Assembly (NCBI RefSeq): GCF_018812025.1
Contig: NC_063053.1
Coordinates: 11,823,623-11,887,622, forward strand
Length of the DNA stretch: 64,000 nt
Source of the DNA: Megalobrama amblycephala
Lineage: Eukaryota > Chordata > Actinopteri > Cypriniformes > Xenocyprididae
Reading direction: 5' to 3'
The notes below the pieces were generated by a model. That model was not told where the DNA came from and did not search any database. It saw only the letters and a program-made list of their open reading frames with translations. Shown here piece by piece: positions 1 to 11,400 of this stretch. Both the position numbers and the translations under genes were made by a program. Position 1 is the stretch's first letter. The number at the start of each line of letters is the position of its first letter.

Positions 1-1316
<1,316 letters not shown>

Positions 1317-1594
1317 CCCTGCTTTACTGCCCATGAAGAAGACTGTTCTCTGTGTAAGGAAGTGTGCGTCCTCTTCAGCATCCTCTTCATCAGTCCTGTT
1401 CTCCCTGCTGCGCACTTCTGCTGCAGCAACATCCCATAATGTGTCCGAACTACCAGACAAAATCATCCGAATAGTAGCATCTGCATGTTTAACTTACTAA
1501 TAAGGCGGTAGCTCGATTCTACTAAGCTAGAAAACTGGAATGAGAAAAATAATGTGTAAATAACCCAACCGGCAACTTACCTTATTTTAGGCAT
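1317..1594 (-). CDS. dync2li1: Dynein-2 light intermediate chain (5' end only)
   Basis: DYNC2LI1 is the light intermediate chain of cytoplasmic dynein-2, which drives retrograde intraflagellar transport in cilia. Two coding exons are in the window: exon 1 at 1581-1594 (only 14 coding bases, ATG at 1594, ending at a GTAAGT donor) and exon 2 at 1317-1449 (acceptor TAG, donor GTACGC). Joined, they give 49 codons beginning MPKISSDTLWDVAAAEV and ending VFFMGSKAG. This matches the family N-terminus (human, from memory: MPS-ETLWEIAKAEV ... FFIGSKNG). The last residues are the first half of the P-loop; its Gly-Lys-Thr must start exon 3, off the left edge. An ATG inside exon 2 (1466) opens the same frame, but it lies upstream of the splice acceptor and is probably intronic. 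The gene runs the same way as abcg5 and starts about 870 bp past the abcg5 stop codon. Identity is confident; exon 1 rests on the frame and splice fit. Confidence 0.9.
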
Positions 1595-1721
1595 TATCAC
1601 GAGTTATTTTAAACACAAGTTTTTAAAATTCTCTACATCGAAGAAGCAAGTTTAGAATTCAGTATAGTCCTGTACTACTGACTCCTTGTTTTGTCGACTG
1701 AAGAACGGGCGCTTGATTACT

Positions 1722-1740
1722 GTTGCGAGGGGTAACGTCA
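1722..1740. promoter_or_regulatory. RFX X-box-like site plus CRE half-site upstream of dync2li1
   Basis: GTTGCGAGGGGTAAC (1722-1736) is an imperfect inverted repeat fitting the X-box form GTNRCC-N(1-3)-RGYAAC at all but one position, with a 3-base spacer. It lies about 130 bp upstream of the dync2li1 ATG. It runs directly into AACGTCA, a CRE half-site on the other strand. X-boxes bind RFX factors and are typical of ciliary gene promoters; the nematode orthologue of this gene (xbx-1) is named for this. The motif is seen; its function is inferred. Confidence 0.6.
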
Positions 1741-2122
1741 CGGTTTGATGATGACAACACCTAGTGCACTATGGGAAATGAAGTTTTTTTTTTTTTTTTT
1801 TTGCACTGCTTTTCATTTTCATTGACTTACATCTACATCTTACATCTAATTTCTAATATCTAATATTTTTATGCCGTCAATATGATATTGGTGTATGAAA
1901 CATCCACAAACTTTAGTATCTTTTGCATAGAAATACTGATCAGAACAGGGACAGAACATGTGCATTTGATCAATAAAAGCAACCATTTATTTGACAAATT
2001 GAATAAATGTATGGCTTATATCAAAATAAGTAAACACTCAATGGCACTTCTGATTTAAACACTATACATTAAATGCCGCTTCTTTCGACATACATTTTAA
2101 AAGATTAGGATATACAACATGC

Positions 2123-2136
2123 TTTATTTTTTTATT
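2123..2136 (-). terminator. Candidate poly(A) signals of abcg5
   Basis: Two AATAAA hexamers on the minus strand (plus-strand TTTATT at 2123-2128 and 2131-2136) lie about 330 bp past the abcg5 stop codon. They are the first canonical pair downstream. Usage is inferred only. Confidence 0.45.
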
Positions 2137-2193
2137 AAACAATTATTATGTATAACAGAGCATTTACTGTCAGATTACAAATCACAATATATT

Positions 2194-2273
2194 GGGTGAA
2201 TTCAGGGTGATTGGGACACTTTTTGCCACGGAGATGATTTGGAAAAAGTGTCCCAATCAATCTGAATTCACCC
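2194..2273. repeat. 31-bp inverted repeat (hairpin) in the probable abcg5 3' UTR
   Basis: Arms 2194-2224 and 2243-2273 are complementary over 31 bp with about 2 mismatches, separated by an 18-nt loop. Arms begin GGGTGAATTCAG and end GACACTTTTT. Its position between the abcg5 stop and the poly(A) signals suggests it is transcribed. It is most likely a MITE-like palindrome. A hairpin RNA function is only a possibility. Confidence 0.85.
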
Positions 2274-2465
2274 TACCACAAACAGTAATGGTGAACATTG
2301 TGGAGAAAATAGATCTCTAACTGTAGAAACATAGAAACAGCTTTTACATTTGTTTTTTTTTTTTAATATAATCAACATGTATGATTTTGAGATATCCTTT
2401 ATGTACAAAATGAAGATCATTTTATACACATTTGCTCACAGGCAAAATAATGCACACACAGAAGC

Positions 2466-5400
2466 TTAGCGTTTGATGAGGTGGTCTCGTATCTTGAAGC
2501 TGATGATGCCCAGTATCACGAGCGCAGGCAGGAAGGCGTAGAGCAGGAGGAAGTCTAGTGTGTAACGTGACAGAGCTCCAGGATAACCCTGTTCTATGAT
2601 CATATTTCCATTGTCTACCAGACAAGCTCCTGGCATACCAGCTAAAGGGGCTGAGAGACAAACGGTTAGTCAGATGATTTCCAAATGCACACCTTATTCA
2701 TTATGTGTTAAAGATCCCATAAAACCAAAAGTTAAGTTAATTCATGTCTATCCAAGTTAGTCCAGGTTATCTGTATGATTTAGACAAAAATTAGCAAATA
2801 TACACTACCGTTCAAAGATTTGGGTTCAGTACTTTTTTTACTTTAATGGAAAATTATTTATCCATGCACATCATTTTTAAACTTCATGTGCCCTCATAAT
2901 CTTTAATCTTTAATCAAAAATGAACTTTTTTCTCGTTTTGAGAAGTGGTTTCACTTAGCTATACATTACAACAGGCATCAAAAGACCATTTCTGATTCAT
3001 GAGACATTAAATTGATCAAAAGTTACATTAAAAACATTTACAATTTTACAAAAGTTTTCTATTTTAAAGTAATGTTGTTCTTTTGAACTTTCTATCAAAG
3101 AACCCTGAGAAAAATGCATAATGGTTACCACAAAAATATTAAGAACTGTTTTAAACCTTGATAATAATAAGAAATGTTTCTTGAGCAGCAAATGATTTCT
3201 GAAGGATCATGTGAAACTGAAGACTGGAGTAATGATACTGAAAATTCAGCTTTGCCAACACAGGAATAAATCACATTTTAAAATACATTGAAAGATACAT
3301 TGACAGCTATTTTAAAGTGTAATAATATTTCACAATATTACTGTTTTTACTGTATTTTTACCAAATAAATGCAGCCTTGGTGAGCTTAAGAGACTTCTTT
3401 CGGAAACATTACCAAATCTTACTGACCTAAAACTTTTGAGCAATAGTCTAAGCTTTTAAAATGTACAAGGAACAATTAAAGGAACACGCCTTTTGATATG
3501 TCGCACATCAACTTCCTGTTTAAATAGGAAAATCATTAACACAGGAAATGAAAAATGTGTTTGTCAAGCCATTTCATAGGGTCCATTTTGAGAATGCATG
3601 AGACTGAAGAAGAAGATTTTTCTTACTGCAGGTGAAGTTTAGGCCATAGAACTCAGTGACGATAAGGAGCTCACAGCCGTACTTCTGGAAAGTTAGATAA
3701 CTCAGCCACTGGAATAGTACAGGCATTTGTTTAAAACCCCTGAAAGAATAATAAAAAAAGATTTTTTTCAGAACAAACTGCACATTTGCATTATAATATC
3801 TAACTGGTTAGAGTAGATTTGAATCAGTTTTGAGCAATTGGCACACAAAAAAAAACAAAAAAAAACATTGGCAAGTGGGTATCAAAATCATTTTTTCACC
3901 TCAGAAATCCAGAGCCGACCATGATTCCAGCTATATTGAGTAGAGCGACCCCACTGTTGACCATATTGGGGTCTTGAACGACACCCAACAAGACCAGAGT
4001 TAAGAGTTCACCTACGATGTGAGGCACCATGACCACTGCTGAAAAACACAGGAAGCGCAGGGGATCCGGATTCATGCCAACAATCCTAAAAGACCAAACC
4101 ACACACAAACAGCATGTCACGGTCCACAAACCAGACAATATTATTTGATCCCGAGGACATTCCCCTGGGTTTAACCCTCTGGAGTCTGAGGCTGATTTGG
4201 GGCCTGGAGAAGTTTTGACATGCCCTGACATTTGTGCTTTTTTCAGTTGTTCATAAACATATTAATGACACAAGTGTCATTACACTGTATTCAGCACAAA
4301 CTAGGCTACCATAATATGTGAGGAACATGTATTTACATGTTTTTGTTTTTGAAGGAATAATGTTTATGCGTGGTTATTGAAAAAACAAAAAACTTAAGTC
4401 ACTGAAATAAGGCCAAAAAAAGTATATTAAATCTGTATTGACAAGACTTCTGGGTATTGGAGGTTGTAGACTAGAGTTTTTGCTTCAGAATTATGTAAAA
4501 ATTATGCTGCCTACTCCTTCATATAAAACAATATATTGATTTAGTTTTTGTAAGACACTTTTTGTCAAGAAACACAGTATGCGTGGAGGCGCGAATCATC
4601 ATGAATAATGGGTCATTTACACCTGAGAAGACAAAAGAATCACATAACAATGACCTGAAATGACTTGCATATTAATGAGGCCTTTCAGTCAGGTAGGCTG
4701 TGAAAAAACTCTGTAACCATGTCTCAGCTCAATTTAAAATAATGGTATTCTATTATATTCTTTAAAATATCATGTATTTCTGTGATGCAAAGTGTCTGAA
4801 CAATTATGTTACCTCTATGGCATTTCATATAGGCTTTTAGCTTAAAAGCATGCACATTTGGAGAAATATTGATGGATTCTTATATGTTTATGTCAATTTT
4901 CTATACAGAGGAGTAAAATTTATTCAATATTTATAGTCATCACTATGACTGCTGGATACTGTGTTTTCAATTCATACTTGCAGCCGGAGGGGGCTATGTA
5001 CACCTTCAGGCCACAAATTCATATAAAGAAGAAAAGCAACCAGGAACTAACGGCATGTCTTCTAGAGATCGCTAACCATGGCTTTACAAATTCATATAAA
5101 GAAGAAAAGGAACCAGGAACTAACGGCATTTCTTCTAGAGATCGCTAACCATGGCTTCAAAGGTGCCCTAGATTATGTTTTTAAAAGATGTAATATAAGT
5201 CTAAGGTGTCCCCTGAATGTGTCTGTGAAGTTTCAGATCAAAATACCCCATAGATTTTTTTTTATAATTTTTTTAACTGCCTATTTTGGGGCATCATTAT
5301 AAATGCGCCGATTTTTTGCTGTGGCCCCTTTAAATCCCGTGGTCCACGCCCACAGAGCTCGCGCTTGCCTTGAACAGTGCATAAACAAAGTTTACACAGC

Positions 5401-8400
5401 TAATATAACCCTCAGAATGGATCTTTACAAAGTGTTCGTCATGCATGCGGCATGTATGCGTCTGATTATGTGAGTATTGTATACTGTTATATTGTTTACT
5501 TCTGATTTTGAATGAGTTTGATAGTGCTCCGTGGCTAACGGCTAATGCTACTCTGTTGGAGAGATTTATAAAGAATGAAGTTGTGTTTATGCATTATACA
5601 GACTGCAAGTGTTTAAAAATGAAAATAGCGACGGCTCTCTTGTCTCTGTGAATACAGTAATAACCGATGGTAACTTTAACCACATTTAACAGTACATTAG
5701 CAACGTGCTAACGAAACATTTAGAAAGACAGTTTACAAATATCACTAAAAATATCATGTTATCATGGATCATGTCAGTTATTATTGCTCCATCTGCCATT
5801 TTTCGCTATTGTTCTTGCTTGCTTACCTAGTCTGATGATTTGGTTGTGCACAGATCCAGACGTTAATACTGGCTGCCCTTGTCTAATGCCTTTTATAATG
5901 TTGGAAACGTGGGCTGGCATATGCAAATATTGGGGGCTTACACCCCGACTGTTACGTAACAGTCGGTGTTATGTTGAGATTCGCCTGTTCTTCGGAGGTC
6001 TTTTAAACAAATGAGATTTATATAAAAAGGAGGAAACAATGGAGTTTGAGACTCACTGTATGTCATTTCCATGTACTGAACTCTTGTTATTTAACAATGC
6101 CAAGATAAATTAAATTTTTCATTCGAGGGCACCTTTAACATCCAGATAAACACTTTTCAGGACAATAAATACACGATTGAGACAATGCATACAAGTATTG
6201 CCTCTGAATTTGCGTCTGAATAGCGCTGGCTCTGTGGGCGTGGCCGCATTAGCGGATAATGAGCTGAATCACAGACTTCTGACATGGCTCTCTTTTCATA
6301 CAGATTACATAAACACAGAATGTTTGTTTTCGATTTGACTTGCACGATTTAAAACCTGACATTTCAACGTTTCTTTAGACATAAGTGTCATTTTTTTGTC
6401 ATTAGTATTCATAAGTTACAGTTCATTTTCTGAGAACTATCAGATTGGACTTCGTTCAGAGGGAGACGAGAGATCACGCATCATGTTAGTTTTCTTTATT
6501 TTACAAAAAGCACAACATTGTGTTTTTACTCTGAGTGTACACAAATAAAAGAAGATATTCTATAGTTTCAATTGATATATTACTTGTGTCTCTATGACAA
6601 GAAATGACAGAGTATTTTAAGTCTGTTTTGCTGCAATGTGAAAAAAATCCTGCAAAACGCGCCGGCGCGTTAACGGACTCCAGAGAGTTAAACCCTAGTT
6701 ACTCTGATGAACTCAAGGAGCTTTATACAAACACACACCCATGCTTACCAATAAAGGAAAGAGGTGAAGATGAACACACTGATAAAACTGAAGGGCAAGA
6801 TATGGATGATGTAAGCCAGAAACATCTGCCATTTCTGGTACAAACCATCTTTACTCTCCTGGTCAGCAATGGCCCTTAAAGCAGGAACTGTTTTCAATCA
6901 AGAAAAAAAAGTGATGGATGACATTAGATTATTATCTACACTTATCTACAACTTTCTATTTATTTAAACTGCATGAACGAAAAGTGAAAATACAGTAGCA
7001 GACACGTCTTGTGTTAGATATATGCTATCTAAAGAGCTCTATGTTTAAGGTCAAGCAATAGTCATGCTGGAGTAATTTGTAAGGCAATATACCTCCTGTG
7101 TGTTTCTCTCTCTTATCTGGTGACCTACAGTGAGATGTGATCTCTTATCACTCATAAACTGATATATAAAGGACAGGTTTTACGTTTACATTTCGTAATT
7201 GGTCTAATTGCTGCATGATTGTTACCATCAATTCTCCCCTATAATCTGTGATTTGGAAATATATAAGAACTGTTTATGCACTCATTTGTTTGATACATCA
7301 GAAAAATATGTGCAGCAATTCTTGCTGCCTTGTTGAAACGCAATGCCACAAATGTTTTTTTCTCATTTCTATAATATAATTTTCTAATTTTTCTATAATA
7401 TCGCACATGCCTTCATTTTGGTATTATGTGTGAGGGGTAATTATTTCACTTGAAAAAGAAGTAAACTACTCTCAAGATAATGTGTCTTCTGGCTCCAGAG
7501 ATATTTTGAGGACTGTGGATGAGATACTCACATAGAGCCACAGCATTCAGCATGCCAGTATATGGTGATGCACCCATGGCTTGGTATATTAGGCCGATTC
7601 TGTCCTGCACGGCACCTTTTGTTACATCCTTACCCAGCTTCATGAGAAAAAAAGCAATAAAGAGGCCGTAGATGAGATTCTGAGAGAGGCGCATGAGAAT
7701 GCCCATCCTATCACGAGAGACATTGCGCACAGTCCGCCTGTGTGTGTAAAAGAGAGAGAAATGCATGAAAAATTGGGGAAAAAGGGTGACCTAAATATGT
7801 GCTTCATGTGGTGACATCTAAATTAGCTGCTTTTATTTAATTGAAAAAAAAAAAATACTCTTTAATATTAAAGATAATATTACTTTATAATATTTACTTT
7901 TTCATTGCTCTTTAAGATATTGGCACACTTTCACTTTTTACAGGTCCCTTCATTAAAACTTTTCAAGATTTAACCACCTAAAAATAGTCATTCAATAGTC
8001 AGTTTTGTGGCTGCTGTTTTACCTCAGAAGGACATTCAGTTTGGACAGCCAGTTGGGGGACTTCTTGTTTTTGAAGGGGATCATGGGTTTGTCTGGTCTT
8101 TGGCAGCTTTGCTCAATCCTTTCCAGCATGCTTTTGTAGATCTCTGAGTTCTGGTAGGCTGATGTGATGTCGTGCATGCGGCTGTAGGTGGCGGCTTCCC
8201 TCTCGCTGCAGCGTGTATCCACAGAAGTCAGATCAACTGTCAATTACAAAGGATGTTTTAATAAAAGCAGAACACTTTACTGGTATATTACATTTTGAGC
8301 TGTAAAGATAAATGTTTTTTTTTTCGATAACACTTTAGTTTAGGGTCCAATTAAGTTAACTAGTTGCTTATTAGCATGCATATTACTAGGATATTGGCTG

Positions 8401-11400
8401 TTTATTAGTATTTATAAATAGCATATATTAATTCCATATTCTGCATGACCATATTCTACATCTCTACCCAATACCTAAAATTAACAACTACTTACTTACT
8501 ATTAATAAGCAGTAATTAAGAGTTTATTGAGGCAAAAGCCATAGTTAATAGTTAGTTAATAGTGTGAATTGGACTCTAATCTCAAGTGTGACCGTTTTTT
8601 CATACCAGTACATCTTAAAAACAGGATAATTCACTTAAATCCAAACTAAAGGCTAAAGAAAAAAATAAGATCTTGTGTCATCTTCTAAAGTCCTACCATA
8701 AATATCAAAGGGGTTGCAGTACTCAGGACACTCATATCCGCAGCTGCTGAAGAAATCCACCATCTCTTCAGGCTGCCCACAGAACACCAGTTCCCCTCGG
8801 CTCATGATTGCTATTCGGTTAAAAATCTGTACATATTTATACATCTTTCAGTCATTTGAATTTGCATAATCTAAACTATCACAATACATGCCACAATCAC
8901 TGTGTTGAATGTAAAATATACTAAATGAACACCGCTTTATTGTCATATGAACCATACAGCTTGATAACTGAGCTACTTGGTAATGATATACTGTCTGAGG
9001 CGTTCATATACTGAACAATTTATGTAACGGAACATGTTCAGTTAAAAGGTGCTCTAAGCGATGTTAGGCCAAAACATTTTTTGTCACATACAGCAAACAT
9101 CTACTCACTATCCGCTAGCTGCCTGTCCCCTGAACACACTGTAAAAAAACGCGGTCTCTGTAGTCGCCACAAGCTCCAAAAATGGCAACAAAAACTACCT
9201 GGTGCAGTCTGGACCACGAATCATAATAAACATGCTCCAGCCAATAACCGTCAAGAATGATTTTAAATGCGCGTTCATGACTGTTTCAGGAAGCACGGAG
9301 GGGAGGGGGAGGAGGAGGAGGAGGAGGGAGGGTCTGGCTAGCCTCTGTTTTGTTTGATAACACTTCGAACGTCAACAGGAAGTTACTCCACCCAGGATCA
9401 CTTAGAGCACCTTTAATAGAATAATGAGTAATTTATTTAAAGCAACTTTTAATAGTATTTAGCAACATATGGCATTAATTATTTTTATGGTTTTATTTTT
9501 GCTCTTGTAGCTTGTTACTGTTTAACTGTTTTATTTTCACTCATTTATTTATTTACTTTAAATGTTAATATTAATACCTGTGAAGCACTGTATTTTATGT
9601 ATGAAAGGTGCTAATACAAATAAAATGTATTATTTTATTATTGTTATCATTTTTTATGAGTTCATGCTGAGTTATCAACCAGTTCGGTCTGTTTTTTTCA
9701 AAGGAGACATTTTAAATGTCAACTCAAAGTTAGCTTTGTTGACTTTTAGGAGTAAACTAGCATATACAGTAGAAGCATCATGGCCCCAAAAAGGGCAATA
9801 AGTATTAGCCACTGCATCGCTGATCCTTCCAGTGTTAAAACAGTAAAAAGGCTACTCACTCTGAATAGTTCTGAACGGGGCTGGTGGATGGTGACTATGA
9901 CTATTCGATCTCTTCTGGCCAGCTCAGCCAGCAGCACCACTATCTGATTAGCCGTCATGCTGTCCAGTCCTGTGGTTGGCTCATCCAGGAGAATCACCTC
10001 TGCCATGACAAATCGCAAAAGAAATAAAACAAATGAGAAACTTTCCACAAAGTCCACTCTCTGTCTTTTGAGAGACAACTTTGAGTGTCTTATTAATTCG
10101 AGTAATTAAAGCAATTAATAGATTTGGCTTTGTCTAAAGTTAGAGTCAAATTAATTGGCTGATGAATTAATTTACTGCTTGATTGGAGAAGGCAGCAGAT
10201 GAAAGCCCCTTATAATTGCTGGTTTGTGTTCAGTTTGGAGTGGCCTTAACTAATCCATAGTCCACGGTCCCAGGAGACCCCTGAGGTCCAAAGAGCCAGA
10301 TAAAGGATCCAGAGGGACCCTCATAGACCTCAGCTTAATATTAAAAATGCGATAACCCTGTCTGCCACTTTTAATATTCTACTTCAGTCCCTTTCACTCA
10401 TTTGTACATTACTCAATAATCCTTCGAGGGACTTTGGGTCACCATGCTGGTCGCTCTGCATTTAAATAACACTTAGTCTTTAATAACATTTAGCTACTTC
10501 AACACATGTGAGGGGTGCATCATCTCAGCAAATCTACACACACTATGCAGTGTTTGTACATCATAACTAAATAAACATTACGCTAGTATTCAGCACTCAC
10601 TTGGGTCCTGAAGCAGCTGGCTGGCAATGGAGACCCTCCTTTTCTCTCCACCAGAAATGCCCGGAAAAATGCGGCCTCCAATCACACTGTGAGCCACATG
10701 TCCCAAACTCAACTCCGCCATGACCGCGGTAACCTATGGCAGGTCAGAGTGGGATAAGGTTATTAAAAATGTATGAATGATAATGTTATGATAATGCTCC
10801 ACAAAAATATGCATTTGATATTTGTTCATTTAATTGTATTTAATTATCAATTTTGAGTTTTTTTCAAATATAAACAATTGTTAAAAAATGGAGTCTGTGG
10901 TGATGTGGCAAATGAGTTGCGTTTGTTTTGACATCTGTGAAAGGAATGAGCTCACCTTCTTGTGTATGGCCTCAGCAGAGTGTTTTCTCAAAGCAAGTTG
11001 AGCAATGTATGTCAGAGTCTCCTCCACAGTCAGGTAGCTCAAGAGATTGTCACTCTGAGAGAGAGAGAGAGAGAGAGAGAAACATTCTATTTAAGCATTC
11101 AAAATAAGGTTATATTTCCAAATAAAGAATGGTGAATATAAAGGGATAGTTCAAGATTTTAATTTTTATAACTTTTCCAGTTCTAGAACTTTTAAAATTG
11201 ATGTCATTTAATTTTATAATGAATATAATAATTATATACAAACAAAATTATATAAGTTTTGTAAAGCTCCTTAATAGAGTGGTGCAGGGATGTCGTCAAA
11301 ACCCTGAAGACTAATTTGCCGCTGGTTCCCTCAAGATTTTCCTATAGGGTATTATAATGGTGTTTTCAATATATTTTCAATATATGAGTTAAAAAAAAAC

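Larger units (their letters stand above)
1595..2465. other. abcg5 3' flank / dync2li1 5' flank
   Basis: This is the compact interval between the abcg5 stop codon and the dync2li1 start codon, both transcribed leftwards. It must hold the abcg5 3' UTR and poly(A) site, then the dync2li1 promoter and 5' UTR. Visible structure is the 31-bp hairpin at 2194-2273, two AATAAA signals at 2123-2136 (minus), a T-tract near 1784-1802 and the X-box at 1722. No additional coding sequence was seen. Confidence 0.7.
4171..6691. mobile_element. TTAA-flanked, piggyBac-like non-autonomous element with nested insertions
   Basis: Left end TTAA-CCCTCTGGAGTCTG and right end (inverse) TTAA-CTCTCTGGAGTCCG define terminal repeats flanked by TTAA at 4171-4174 and 6688-6691. 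The TTAA target and CCCT-type terminus are the hallmarks of piggyBac elements. It fills nearly the whole of abcg5 intron 10 (4086-6748), ending about 60 bp from exon 10. Inside are a 73-bp tandem duplication and another TTAA-family element. No transposase frame was recognised. Confidence 0.7.

Noticed and set aside
2422..2661. 79-aa minus-strand frame at the abcg5 3' end
   Set aside because: Wrong frame over the real terminal exon; the spliced frame gives the conserved KIRDHLIKR ending.
5784..6014. 76-aa plus-strand frame
   Set aside because: It lies wholly within the family B repeat, and the other copies do not preserve it.
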